From an uncultured Bacteroidales bacterium (GTDB taxonomy: Bacteria > Bacteroidota > Bacteroidia > Bacteroidales > P3), in contig CAJOEN010000002.1 of the NCBI GenBank assembly GCA_905233475.1, forward strand, positions 1-64,000: a stretch of 64,000 nucleotides of DNA, written 5' to 3'. Both the position numbers and the translations under genes were made by a program. Shown piece by piece: positions 43,281 through 52,578 of the stretch. Within the stretch, counting starts at the first letter, position 1. Each line of letters opens with the position of its first letter. The notes under the pieces are model-generated. The model had not been told where the DNA came from, did no database searches, and saw nothing but the letters and a program-made list of their open reading frames with translations.

Positions 43281-44728
43281 AACATCTGTCCGAAATATTA
43301 AAAGGAATAGAACACAAGGCCGTAAACTACCGTGATGTTGAGGTGGCAAAAATAACCTTCGATTCGCGAGCTGTGGAGCCCGATACCGTGTTCGTGGCAC
43401 AAGTGGGAGTGCATGTGGACGGCCACAAATTTATCGACAATGCCATAGATTCGGGAGCTACTGTGATACTTTGCCAAAACCTTCCTGACACATTGCGCGA
43501 CGATGTTGTTTACATACAAACCTCCGACAGCAGCTATGCGCTTGGTGTGGCGGCGGCCAATTTCTTTGGAAATCCTTCGCACAGGCTCAAGCTGATAGGC
43601 ATTACCGGCACCAACGGCAAAACCACCACCGTAACACTGCTGCACCGTATGTTCCGCAACCTCGGCTACAGCGTAGGCCTGCTTTCCACAGTGGTGAATA
43701 AAATTGACGAGCAGGAAATACCCGCTACCCACACCACACCCGATGCCATAGAGCTGAACTCGCTGCTTCAACGCATGGCCGACAACGGTTGCGAATACTG
43801 TTTTATGGAAGTGAGTTCCCATTCCATTGTGCAACAGCGTATTGCAGGATTGCAGTTCTTTGGCGCTATTTTCAGCAACATAACCCACGACCATCTGGAT
43901 TTCCATAAGACTTTTGCCGGTTACATCGCCGCAAAAAAAGCATTCTTCGACAACCTGCCGGCAACCGCTTTCGCCCTCACCAACAAGGACGACCGCAACG
44001 GCATGGTAATGCTCCAGAACACTAAAGCTCGCAAATATACTTACAGTCTGCAAAGCATGGCTGATTTCAACTGCCGTATTGTGGAAAATACTTTGCAGGG
44101 ACTGCTCCTGTCCGTAGGCGGAAAGGAAGTGTGGACACAGCTTGTGGGCAAATTCAACGCTTACAACCTGCTTGCCATATATTCCACCGCACGGCTGTGC
44201 GGCATTGCCGAGGACGAGGCCCTTACAGCCCTTAGCCGCCTGCAGGCCGCCGAAGGCAGGTTCGAATACGTAAACGGTTCCGGCAAAATGGCAATAGTGG
44301 ACTACGCCCACACTCCCGACGCACTGAAAAACGTGCTGCAGACTGTAAACGACATTATGAACGACAACCAGCGGCTTATTGTGGTGGTGGGCTGTGGTGG
44401 CGACCGCGACGCGCTGAAACGTCCCCTTATGGCACAAATAGCCGCCGATATGTGCCATACGCTGATACTCACCTCCGACAACCCACGTACCGAAGACCCC
44501 GAACGCATACTCGACGACATGGAAGCCGGGCTTAACACAGCTCAAAAAAACACTACACTGCGTATCACCGACCGTAGGCAGGCAATAAAAACTGCCTGCA
44601 CTACGGCACAAACGGGCGACATAATACTTGTGGCCGGCAAAGGTCATGAAAAATATCAGGAAATAAACGGAGTGCGTAATCATTTCGACGACAAGGAAGA
44701 ACTTAGTAATATATTGAACCTTAAATAA
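43277..44728 (+). CDS. murE: UDP-MurNAc-tripeptide synthetase
   Basis: 483 aa with three Mur ligase domains. ATP loop GITGTNGKTTTVTLLHRM, TTPDAIELNSLLQRM, SNITHDHLDFHKTF, and the C-terminal DYAHTPDALKNVL. The motif DNPR in TSDNPRTEDPERIL indicates meso-diaminopimelate as substrate. It adds the third residue to UDP-MurNAc-L-Ala-D-Glu. It is therefore the consumer of the MurD product, which matters because the murD position in this cluster is not a full ligase. Confidence 0.96.
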   Translation: MKHLSEILKGIEHKAVNYRDVEVAKITFDSRAVEPDTVFVAQVGVHVDGHKFIDNAIDSGATVILCQNLPDTLRDDVVYIQTSDSSYALGVAAANFFGNPSHRLKLIGITGTNGKTTTVTLLHRMFRNLGYSVGLLSTVVNKIDEQEIPATHTTPDAIELNSLLQRMADNGCEYCFMEVSSHSIVQQRIAGLQFFGAIFSNITHDHLDFHKTFAGYIAAKKAFFDNLPATAFALTNKDDRNGMVMLQNTKARKYTYSLQSMADFNCRIVENTLQGLLLSVGGKEVWTQLVGKFNAYNLLAIYSTARLCGIAEDEALTALSRLQAAEGRFEYVNGSGKMAIVDYAHTPDALKNVLQTVNDIMNDNQRLIVVVGCGGDRDALKRPLMAQIAADMCHTLILTSDNPRTEDPERILDDMEAGLNTAQKNTTLRITDRRQAIKTACTTAQTGDIILVAGKGHEKYQEINGVRNHFDDKEELSNILNLK

Positions 44729-44737
44729 TTATAAATC

Positions 44738-46009
44738 ATGTTATACTATCTTTTTGATTGGTTGGACAAGGCATTCGATTTCCCGGGAGCGGGACTGATA
44801 CAGTACGTGTCGTTCCGTGCAATTGTGGTGCTTATCCTTTCCATCATAATATCGATATGGTTTGGCAAGATTTTCATAAACTATATGAAACGCCACAACA
44901 TCTTCGAAGAACAGCGCGACGAAAAGACCGACCCCTTCAACACCAAGAAAAAAGGAGTTCCTACAATGGGCGGAGTAGTGGTTATTGCGGCCATACTTAT
45001 ACCATGCCTATTGGTTGGAAAACTTAATAATGTTTATTTCATCCTTATGGTTATAACAACTCTGCTGTTGGGTACGCTCGGCTTTGTGGACGACTATATC
45101 AAGACTTTCAAAAAACGCAAGGACGGACTCAACGGCTGGTACAAAATTGGCGGACAGGTGCTGTTGGGACTTATTGTGGGGCTGACCCTCCGCTATAGTC
45201 CCGATGCAGTGATGAACGAAAGGGTGAACATCCGCATAGAAAACAACATGGAAGTGGTGGAAAAAACTCCCGATGTAAAATCCACACGTACCACAATACC
45301 TTTTTTCAAGAATAACAACCTCAACTACGCCGACCTGTTCAGTTTTTTGGGTAACAAGTGGAAATACGGTGCAGGCTGGATATTCTTTGTGCTCCTTACC
45401 GTGTTCGTTGTGGCGGCGGTAAGCAATGGCTCCAACCTGAACGACGGTATGGACGGCTTGGCTGCGGGCAACTCGGCCATCATTGGGGTGGCACTGCTTG
45501 TGTTGGCATACGTTTCGGGCAATACGATATTTGCCAACTACCTCAATGTTATGTACATACCCGGTAGCGAGGAGATAGTTATTTTTATGTGTGCCTTTGT
45601 GGGAGCCTTGGTGGGTTTCCTGTGGTACAACTCATATCCCGCGCAAATGTTCATGGGCGATACAGGTAGCCTTACAATAGGCGGTATAATAGCTGTTGCC
45701 GCTATAATAATACACAAGGAACTGCTACTGCCGATAATATGTGGAGTGTTCCTTATCGAGAGCGTTTCGGTGATGGCACAGCGCATGTATTTCAAACACA
45801 CAAAGAAAAGCGGCACTCCCAAACGCATTTGGAAACGCACACCCATACACGACCATTTCCGCACGTCAATGGAGCAGCTAAATCCACCTACGCCGGTAAA
45901 ATTCCAAGGCTCCGGAGTGCTGCACCACGAAACAAAAATAACCGTTCGCATGTGGATTATAACACTCGGACTGGCGGCTTTGGCCATACTGACTTTGAAA
46001 ATAAGATAG
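44738..46009 (+). CDS. mraY: Phospho-MurNAc-pentapeptide translocase
   Basis: 423 aa, about ten membrane segments. Motifs: KKKGVPTMGGVVVIAAIL, GFVDDYIKTFKKRKDGLNGW, SNGSNLNDGMDGLAAGNSA, MFMGDTGSLTIGG and RIWKRTPIHDHFRTS. The extra extramembrane stretch near residues 155-200 is common in Bacteroidota MraY. It makes lipid I from UDP-MurNAc-pentapeptide and undecaprenyl phosphate. It starts 9 bp after murE and is followed after 25 bp by the murD-like gene. Confidence 0.96.
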   Translation: MLYYLFDWLDKAFDFPGAGLIQYVSFRAIVVLILSIIISIWFGKIFINYMKRHNIFEEQRDEKTDPFNTKKKGVPTMGGVVVIAAILIPCLLVGKLNNVYFILMVITTLLLGTLGFVDDYIKTFKKRKDGLNGWYKIGGQVLLGLIVGLTLRYSPDAVMNERVNIRIENNMEVVEKTPDVKSTRTTIPFFKNNNLNYADLFSFLGNKWKYGAGWIFFVLLTVFVVAAVSNGSNLNDGMDGLAAGNSAIIGVALLVLAYVSGNTIFANYLNVMYIPGSEEIVIFMCAFVGALVGFLWYNSYPAQMFMGDTGSLTIGGIIAVAAIIIHKELLLPIICGVFLIESVSVMAQRMYFKHTKKSGTPKRIWKRTPIHDHFRTSMEQLNPPTPVKFQGSGVLHHETKITVRMWIITLGLAALAILTLKIR

Positions 46010-46034
46010 AACAAACAATAAACATCAGCATATC

Positions 46035-46574
46035 ATGACATTAGAATTATTAGCAAAACAAGGAAGAGAAAAAATCCACACCACTTTGGCAGGCATAGAC
46101 ACCGCCAAGCTGAAAAAAATGCGCGACGATGCTATGCGCCGCAGTTTCGGCTCGTTCGACGAGATAAAATACAAGCTGGAGTTTGTAGCCCGCATAAACG
46201 GCATGGAGTTTATAAACGACGCGGCTTCGCGTACACCCAACGCCACATGGTACTCGCTCGACACAATGGAAAAGCCGGTGATATGGATTGCCAACGGCGA
46301 TGTGAACGATGTGAACTTCGACACCATAAAACCTTTGGCACTGCGCAAAGTACGCATGCTTATATGCGTTGGAGACGACAGCTCGCGCCTGCACGACACT
46401 TTTGCCGGAAGTGTACCGGTAATTGTTGATGCCCGCAACCTTGCCGTAGCTCTCGACAAAGCCCTCTACTCGGGTATCGAGAATGCAGTGACAATTTTTT
46501 CTCCGGCCTGCGAAAACGGCGTTCCCGTATCCGAACAGGGAGAGGAGTTTAAATATTTTGTAAACGAATTGTAA
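46035..46574 (+). CDS. MurD C-terminal-domain-only protein in the murD position
   Basis: 179 aa. Residues about 35-179 align by eye with the C-terminal (ligase) domain of Bacteroidota MurD: FGSFDEIKYKLEFVARINGM, EFINDAASRTPNATWYSLDT, PVIWIANGDVND and VTIFSPACENG. The N-terminal UDP-binding and central ATPase domains are absent; only 25 bp separate it from mraY, so no broken half is present. Signature residues are changed: HR of HRLEFV is Tyr-Lys, SK of NDSKATN is Ala-Ala, GGKDKG is NGDVND, and the SPxxASFD-type loop is ENGVPVSEQ, three shorter. It cannot be an ATP-dependent ligase alone. A start at 46035 after a short gap and smooth codon use suggest a real gene. A scaffold or regulatory role is possible. 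Confidence 0.8.
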   Translation: MTLELLAKQGREKIHTTLAGIDTAKLKKMRDDAMRRSFGSFDEIKYKLEFVARINGMEFINDAASRTPNATWYSLDTMEKPVIWIANGDVNDVNFDTIKPLALRKVRMLICVGDDSSRLHDTFAGSVPVIVDARNLAVALDKALYSGIENAVTIFSPACENGVPVSEQGEEFKYFVNEL

Positions 46575-46594
46575 AGTTCATACAATCGACAGCG

Positions 46595-47818
46595 ATGGGG
46601 ACAACCGCAAATAAAATAATACGTGGCGACAAAATCATCTGGGTGGTGATAGTTTTCCTGAGCATCATTTCGCTTATCGAAGTGTATAGCTCCATAGGGA
46701 AAGCCGCCTACGATCATGGCTGGAGCGTTACCGGAACGGTGTTCCGCCACATACGTATTGTGCTTATAAGCTATGTCATTATGATAGTTATATCGCACAT
46801 GCGGTTCAAACTGTTCTCAAGTCTGTCGCGCCCCGGGTATTACCTCTGCCTTGCGCTGATGGGAGCTATGTTCGCTCTATCCGTCTATGGAAAGATGTCG
46901 GGAGCCGGAGGGGGGCATGCCGCCAACCGCTGGCTTGACAATATCCCCATAATAGGGCAGTTCCAGCCGTCCGAAATTGCCAAATATGTGCTTCTGATAT
47001 ATCTCGCACGTCAAATTTCAAAATACCGCGATTCGCTCAAAGAGAAGGAGACTTTCAAAAAACTGATGATTCCGGTGGTGCTTATTTCGGCACTGATATT
47101 CCCCGAAAACTTCTCCACAGCCGCCCTCGTTTTCCTTGCCTGCATGGTGCTGATGTATTTGGGTGGGGTAAATCGTAAATACCTTTTTGGTACACTGGCG
47201 GTGGTTGTTGGCGGTGTGGCGGTATTTTTGGTGGCATGTTTTGTGTTCGAGATAGATTTGTTCCGTTCCGAGACGTGGGTGAACCGTATCAACGACTGGC
47301 TCAATAACGATAAGGACGCACTCACGCAAACGAACATGGCAAAGATTGCCATAGCCTCTGGCGGACTTACGGGATGTGGCATAGGCAACACCGTACAGGG
47401 ACGGTTCCTCAACGAATCGCACACCGATTTCATATATTCGGTAATCACCGAGGAACTTGGCTTTTTGTGGGCACTGGTGATAATTTTGGCTTATGTTATA
47501 TTTTTCATACGTTGCATGAGCATATCTCAAAGCTGCCGTTCCATGTTCGGACAGTTGGTAACAGCAGGTCTTGGCGTGGTGATTTTCCTACAGGCACTGA
47601 TAAACATGGGTGTGGCTACGGGCTATCTTCCCGTAACGGGACAAACCTTGCCCCTAATAAGCTACGGCGGCACTTCGTATGTGCTGACATGCTGTGCCAT
47701 AGGCGTTATTTTGGCAGTGAGCCACAAAAACAAGATAGAAAGTCTCAAAGAGCAGAAAACAGAAATAGAAACAGAATCCGAACCAGAAAATATTACAGAC
47801 GATGAAAGCAATAATTAG
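46595..47818 (+). CDS. ftsW: Septal peptidoglycan polymerase FtsW
   Basis: 407 aa, about ten membrane segments, SEDS family. Motifs: RWLDNIPIIGQFQPSEIAKY, GIGNTVQGRFLNESHTDFIY and VTGQTLPLISYGGTSYVLTC. An acidic C-terminal tail follows. It polymerises septal glycan with FtsI. It overlaps murG by 17 bp. Confidence 0.95.
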   Translation: MGTTANKIIRGDKIIWVVIVFLSIISLIEVYSSIGKAAYDHGWSVTGTVFRHIRIVLISYVIMIVISHMRFKLFSSLSRPGYYLCLALMGAMFALSVYGKMSGAGGGHAANRWLDNIPIIGQFQPSEIAKYVLLIYLARQISKYRDSLKEKETFKKLMIPVVLISALIFPENFSTAALVFLACMVLMYLGGVNRKYLFGTLAVVVGGVAVFLVACFVFEIDLFRSETWVNRINDWLNNDKDALTQTNMAKIAIASGGLTGCGIGNTVQGRFLNESHTDFIYSVITEELGFLWALVIILAYVIFFIRCMSISQSCRSMFGQLVTAGLGVVIFLQALINMGVATGYLPVTGQTLPLISYGGTSYVLTCCAIGVILAVSHKNKIESLKEQKTEIETESEPENITDDESNN

Positions 47819-48896
47819 CGGAGGAGGAACAGGGGGACACATTTTCCCCGCTTTGGCCATTGCCAACGCAATAAAGGCACGCTACCCCGATGCCGATATA
47901 CTGTTTATAGGTGCCGACGGACGTATGGAAATGGAAAAGGTTCCTGCGGCGGGCTATCCCATCGAAGGGCTGCCCATAGAGGGGCTTCAGCGGAAACTCA
48001 CCCTGCACAACTTTGTTGTACTTTTCAAACTGCTCAAAAGCCAGCGAATGGCAAAAAAAATCATCCGCAACTTCAATCCCGATATCGTGGTTGGCGTGGG
48101 TGGATACGCCAGCGCTCCAACACTTAAAGCCGCTTCTGGTATGGGATACCGCACTCTGTTGCAGGAGCAAAACTCGTATCCGGGACTTACAAACAAAATG
48201 CTCTCTGCCAAGGCCGATGTTATTTGTGTTGCCTACGATGGATTAGAGAAGTTCTTCACAAAAGAGAAAATAGTTTTTACGGGCAATCCTGTACGTAAAG
48301 TAATAGAAGACATGGCTTTAACCAAAGCCGAAGGTTGCGCCGCTTTCCAACTCGACCCCGACAAACGCACAATACTCTCTGTGGGAGGCAGTTTGGGGGC
48401 ACGCACTATAAACGAAACCATAAAAGCTAACTTGCAGTATTTCAAGGATAACGACATACAGCTGATATGGCAGACCGGCAAATGGTTCTACAAAGAGGCT
48501 GTGGAAGCTGTAAAAAACGCATCCGCCGACAATATCAAAGTGTGTGAGTTTATTTCGCAGATGGACAGCGCCTACGCCGCTGCCGACATCATTGTATCGC
48601 GTGCCGGAGCCATAGCCATTTCGGAGCTGTGTTTGGTGGGCAAGCCCGTAATACTGATACCTTCGCCAAATGTGGCCGAGGACCATCAAACGAAAAATGC
48701 TTTGGCTTTGGCAAACAACGGTGCTGCCATTATGGTACGCGACGCTGAGGCTTTAACCGCACTCCGCCCAAATTTGGATGAACTTTTGTCCAATAACGAA
48801 AAGCAAGCCGCTATGGCACAGGCTATTAAGGCTATGGGTGTGCGCAACGCCGCCGACAAAATTGTCGATCAGATTGAAAAAATAATAAAGAAATGA
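47802..48896 (+). CDS. murG: UDP-GlcNAc:lipid I N-acetylglucosaminyltransferase
   Basis: 364 aa. N-terminal ISGGGTGGHIFPALAIANAI, GVGGYASAPTLKAA, LQEQNSYPGLTNKML, and C-terminal VSRAGAIAISELCLVGKPVI. It makes lipid II on the inner face of the membrane. It overlaps ftsW by 17 bp and murC by 4 bp. Confidence 0.97.
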   Translation: MKAIISGGGTGGHIFPALAIANAIKARYPDADILFIGADGRMEMEKVPAAGYPIEGLPIEGLQRKLTLHNFVVLFKLLKSQRMAKKIIRNFNPDIVVGVGGYASAPTLKAASGMGYRTLLQEQNSYPGLTNKMLSAKADVICVAYDGLEKFFTKEKIVFTGNPVRKVIEDMALTKAEGCAAFQLDPDKRTILSVGGSLGARTINETIKANLQYFKDNDIQLIWQTGKWFYKEAVEAVKNASADNIKVCEFISQMDSAYAAADIIVSRAGAIAISELCLVGKPVILIPSPNVAEDHQTKNALALANNGAAIMVRDAEALTALRPNLDELLSNNEKQAAMAQAIKAMGVRNAADKIVDQIEKIIKK

Positions 48897-50263
48897 CTAC
48901 GGACGGAAACAAGACATATTATTTTCTTGGAATAGGCGGCATAGGCATGAGCGCCCTGGCACGATATTTCAAATCCTTGGGCTATGACGTGTCGGGATAC
49001 GACCGTACCTGCACTCCCCTTACCCAACAGCTTGAATCGGAGGGTATAAAGATTCACTACGCCGCCGATACCAGCCTTATTCCGAATAATCTCGACATGG
49101 TTGTGTACACACCGGCAATACCCGCCGACAACGAGGAATTTGTGTATCTGCAACAACAGGACGTACCAATGAAAAAACGTGCTGTAGTGTTGGGCGAAAT
49201 TGCCAACGGCAAAAAATGTGTGGCTGTGGCCGGAAGTCACGGAAAAACAACTACTTCGGGACTTATAGCACACATACTCGATAGTAGCCGCGTGGGTTGC
49301 TCGGCTTTTTTGGGCGGCATTGCCAAGAATTTCGACAGCAACTTGGTTATCAACCACAACAGCGAATTTGTAGTGGTTGAGGCCGACGAGTACGACCGCT
49401 CTTTCCTCCAGCTCAACCCTTACTATTCGGTTATCACTTCCGCCGACGCCGACCATCTCGACATCTACGGCACACACAAGAATTTGCTCGACACCTTTGC
49501 TATTTACGCCAACAAAACCAATCCCGAGGGCGGACTTATCCTCAAAAGTAGCCTCGAATTTGAAATTGACGAAAAAATCAGCCTCTCGCGCTACTCTTTT
49601 GATGATTTGGAAGCCGATTACTACACTTGGAACGTGCGTAACTACAAGGGCAATTACTATTTCGATTTCCACACCCCCGAAAAAGTGTATTACGACATAG
49701 AGATGTGCGGCTCGCCGTTGTACAATATCGAAAATGCTGTGGCGGCAATGGCTGTGGCTCTCAAATGCGGCGTTACCGAAGAGGAAATGCGCTCCGCCGT
49801 AAAATCTTTTCAGGGTATAAAACGTCGTTTCGACTATCGTATCAAAACTCCCGACTTCGTGTTTATCGACGACTATGCCCATCATCCACACGAGATAGAA
49901 AGCTGCATACAGTCGGTAAAGACCCTTTATCCCGACAAGCGTGTGGTGGGTGTTTTCCAGCCTCATCTGTATTCGCGCACAGCCAATTTTGCCGATGATT
50001 TTGCCAAAGCCCTTATGCCGCTCGACGAGATAGTGTTGCTCGACATCTACCCCGCCCGCGAAAAACCTATACCGGGCGTAAGCTCGCACCTTATCCTGCA
50101 CAAAATCAACAAAATGAACAAGTACCTCTGTAGCAAGGACGACCTTTGCGACATTTTGGTGGCTTTGTATCCCGAAGTGCTTGTTACAATGGGGGCCGGC
50201 GATATTGATGCCTTGTTGACCAAAATACAGAAAACTTTCGAAGAACAATTCGACATAAAATAA
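48893..50263 (+). CDS. murC: UDP-MurNAc-L-alanine ligase
   Basis: 456 aa, full three-domain Mur ligase. It begins YYFLGIGGIGMSALARYF; the ATP loop is VAGSHGKTTTSGLIAHIL; SADADHLDIYG; the C-terminal domain carries DYAHHPHEIESCI and FQPHLYSRTANFADDFA. It adds L-Ala to UDP-MurNAc, the step before MurD. It overlaps murG by 4 bp. Confidence 0.97.
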   Translation: MTTDGNKTYYFLGIGGIGMSALARYFKSLGYDVSGYDRTCTPLTQQLESEGIKIHYAADTSLIPNNLDMVVYTPAIPADNEEFVYLQQQDVPMKKRAVVLGEIANGKKCVAVAGSHGKTTTSGLIAHILDSSRVGCSAFLGGIAKNFDSNLVINHNSEFVVVEADEYDRSFLQLNPYYSVITSADADHLDIYGTHKNLLDTFAIYANKTNPEGGLILKSSLEFEIDEKISLSRYSFDDLEADYYTWNVRNYKGNYYFDFHTPEKVYYDIEMCGSPLYNIENAVAAMAVALKCGVTEEEMRSAVKSFQGIKRRFDYRIKTPDFVFIDDYAHHPHEIESCIQSVKTLYPDKRVVGVFQPHLYSRTANFADDFAKALMPLDEIVLLDIYPAREKPIPGVSSHLILHKINKMNKYLCSKDDLCDILVALYPEVLVTMGAGDIDALLTKIQKTFEEQFDIK

Positions 50264-50273
50264 AGCCCGAACG

Positions 50274-51071
50274 ATGAGATTCCGTTACTCGAAAATAGTG
50301 AAAATTCTGCTGCTTATCGCCGTTGTGGTGGTGGTTGTGGTGGCCAATGTGTCGCACAAAAACGCCGCTATAAAGGGCGTGGCGGTTACCGTCGATTATT
50401 CGGGCAACGACACCCTTGTTACAGCGGAGCAGTTGCGAGGGGATATTTTGGGAAAATACCGCGACATAAGCACACAATCTGTCGGGAAAGCCGATTTGGA
50501 TGGCATTGGCAATTTGGTAAGAGCCAATCCGTTTGTGGACGAAGCCGAAGTGTCGGTGGCAGTAAGTGCCGAAGTACTTGTGCATGTTACGCAACGGTCG
50601 CCGCTACTGCGCGTTTACACCAAGAACAGCCAGTTTTACCTCGACACAAAAGGCCGTTATATGCCCCTAAGCACGGTGAACAACCAACGTGTAATCATCG
50701 CCAACGGATACATAAAGAAAGATTTCCCGGGCAATCCCAAGGATTTGGACTTGGAGGCACTTGTGGCTGGAAATCCGCAAGCCGAAAACTACGACATAGT
50801 AAGGATTTACCGCTTGGCCAAATATATGGCCGCCGACAAAAAATCCCAAGTGATGTTCGACCAAATATATATGAACTCCGACGGCGACCTCGAGATAGTG
50901 CCCAAACTCGGCAACCACGTGGTGGTTTTGGGTGGCACCGACAATTTGGACGAAAAATTCGAGAACCTTTACGCCCTTTACGGGAAAGGATTTTCCAAAA
51001 CGGGTTGGGACAAATATTCCGTAGTAAATTTAAAATTCAATGGTCAAATAATTTGTACTAAAAAACAATAA
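50274..51071 (+). CDS. ftsQ: Division protein FtsQ/DivIB-like
   Basis: 265 aa with one N-terminal membrane segment (ILLLIAVVVVVVVANVS) and a periplasmic POTRA-like plus beta domain (about 35-250; VRANPFVDEAEVSVAVSAEV, VHVTQRSPLLRVY). Position between murC and ftsA and topology match FtsQ. It links early and late divisome proteins. Confidence 0.88.
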   Translation: MRFRYSKIVKILLLIAVVVVVVVANVSHKNAAIKGVAVTVDYSGNDTLVTAEQLRGDILGKYRDISTQSVGKADLDGIGNLVRANPFVDEAEVSVAVSAEVLVHVTQRSPLLRVYTKNSQFYLDTKGRYMPLSTVNNQRVIIANGYIKKDFPGNPKDLDLEALVAGNPQAENYDIVRIYRLAKYMAADKKSQVMFDQIYMNSDGDLEIVPKLGNHVVVLGGTDNLDEKFENLYALYGKGFSKTGWDKYSVVNLKFNGQIICTKKQ

Positions 51072-51076
51072 CAGTT

Positions 51077-52435
51077 ATGGATAAACAACAAATAGTGGTA
51101 GGTTTGGACATCGGAACAACAAAAATCGCCTGTCTGATAGGTGTAAAAGACGAGAACAAACCCGGAAAAATCAAAATCATCGGGCATGGCAAAGTGGCAT
51201 CCGTAGGCGTGGTGCACGGCGTGGTGAAAAATATACTGCAAACAGCGGAAACCATAAAACATGCTGTGACTTTGGCCGCCGAAGAAGCCAAGTGCTCAGT
51301 TACCGAAGTTTATGTGGGCATTGCCGGACAGCATATCAAAAATATGAAAAACCGCGGTATGGTAGGCATTCCCGCCGGACAGGAGTACATTACCGAGGCC
51401 GACATAAAACGTCTTATCGAAGAACAGCGCAATGTGTTGCTCGACCCGGGCGACGAGATAATACATATTTTTCCGCAAACCTTTTTGGTGGACAATGACG
51501 AACTCAAGAATGTAGATCCCATAGGTGTGTCGGGCAAACAGTTAGCCGCTGATTTTCATATAGTTACTGGCAACCAAAGCAACATAAAGAACATAATCCA
51601 AAGCGTTAAACTTGCGGGACTTGCGGTAAAGGACATCGTTTTGGAGCCTATAGCCTCCTCCATGGCTGTGCTCACACACGAAGACATTGAGGCTGGAGTG
51701 GCACTTGTTGATATAGGAGGCGGCACCACCGACCTCGCCATATTTGCCAACGGAGTGATATGCCATACACACGTAATACCCGTAGCTGGACAGACCATAA
51801 CCGACGACATACAAAAAGGCTGTACCGTACTCAGGGACACCGCAGAAAAACTCAAGGTGCAGTTCGGCTCATGTATGCCCGAATCCTTGAACAACGATGT
51901 GGTGAGTTTCCCCGGATACCACGGAATGCCGCCGCGCGAGATAGCCGTGCGTACCCTTGCAGGCATTATCAAAGCCCGTACCGAAGACATCATCGACCTT
52001 GTAAACTACGAAATAATACAATCACGTATGGAGAAACAGCTTGTGGGCGGTATAGTGCTTACAGGAGGAGGCTCCAAGCTGAAAGACATTGTGAACTACA
52101 CTTCGTACAAAACCGGAATAAACGCACGTATAGGCACTCCCGACGAACATCTGTCGAGTTTTGGCGATAAAAAAGGCGAAGGCATTAGCGACCCCATCTA
52201 CGCTACCGGCATAGGTCTGGTGCTTTACGGATTTGAAAAACTTAAAGAGGAGGAGAAAAAAGAACAGCCCACACAAAAAACAAAGGAAGAAGACCCCATA
52301 GAGACCATACTCGACGAAGAGAAAGATGAAGAAATCAAAACCAAAGTCGAAACAAAAGAGAATGGAAACAATGGCTGGCTCTCCTCTCTTAGAAAGAAAT
52401 TCGATACATGGCTCACCGACGAAAGCATAGACTAA
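51077..52435 (+). CDS. ftsA: Actin-like division protein FtsA
   Basis: 452 aa. N-terminal VGLDIGTTKIACLIG, ALVDIGGGTTDLAIF and C-terminal GIVLTGGGSKLKDIV. A glutamate/lysine-rich linker (about 395-435) leads to an amphipathic membrane-targeting helix WLSSLRKKFDTWLTD. It tethers FtsZ to the membrane. A 143-bp gap separates it from ftsZ, with TAACTTTA at 52513-52520 as a weak -7-like box, so ftsZ may have an extra promoter. Confidence 0.95.
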   Translation: MDKQQIVVGLDIGTTKIACLIGVKDENKPGKIKIIGHGKVASVGVVHGVVKNILQTAETIKHAVTLAAEEAKCSVTEVYVGIAGQHIKNMKNRGMVGIPAGQEYITEADIKRLIEEQRNVLLDPGDEIIHIFPQTFLVDNDELKNVDPIGVSGKQLAADFHIVTGNQSNIKNIIQSVKLAGLAVKDIVLEPIASSMAVLTHEDIEAGVALVDIGGGTTDLAIFANGVICHTHVIPVAGQTITDDIQKGCTVLRDTAEKLKVQFGSCMPESLNNDVVSFPGYHGMPPREIAVRTLAGIIKARTEDIIDLVNYEIIQSRMEKQLVGGIVLTGGGSKLKDIVNYTSYKTGINARIGTPDEHLSSFGDKKGEGISDPIYATGIGLVLYGFEKLKEEEKKEQPTQKTKEEDPIETILDEEKDEEIKTKVETKENGNNGWLSSLRKKFDTWLTDESID

Positions 52436-52578
52436 AAAACTTATCAACAAAACTAACAAAAAACTGTTGAAAACAAGATTGCCAAAACGCTATGCGACAG
52501 AAAAATTTTTTGTAACTTTACAAAGATTTTGCAACGGTCGGCGTTGTGTATAAATTATTGATAAATAAATAAATAACA

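Noticed and set aside
43298..44683. 461-codon minus-strand open frame
   Set aside because: Antisense shadow of murE, whose frame has all Mur ligase motifs.
46010..46034. Hidden N-terminal half of murD lost by frameshift
   Set aside because: Only 25 bp separate mraY from the short gene, so no remnant of the N-terminal or ATPase domain can fit there.
48869..50248. 459-codon minus-strand open frame
   Set aside because: Antisense shadow of murC.
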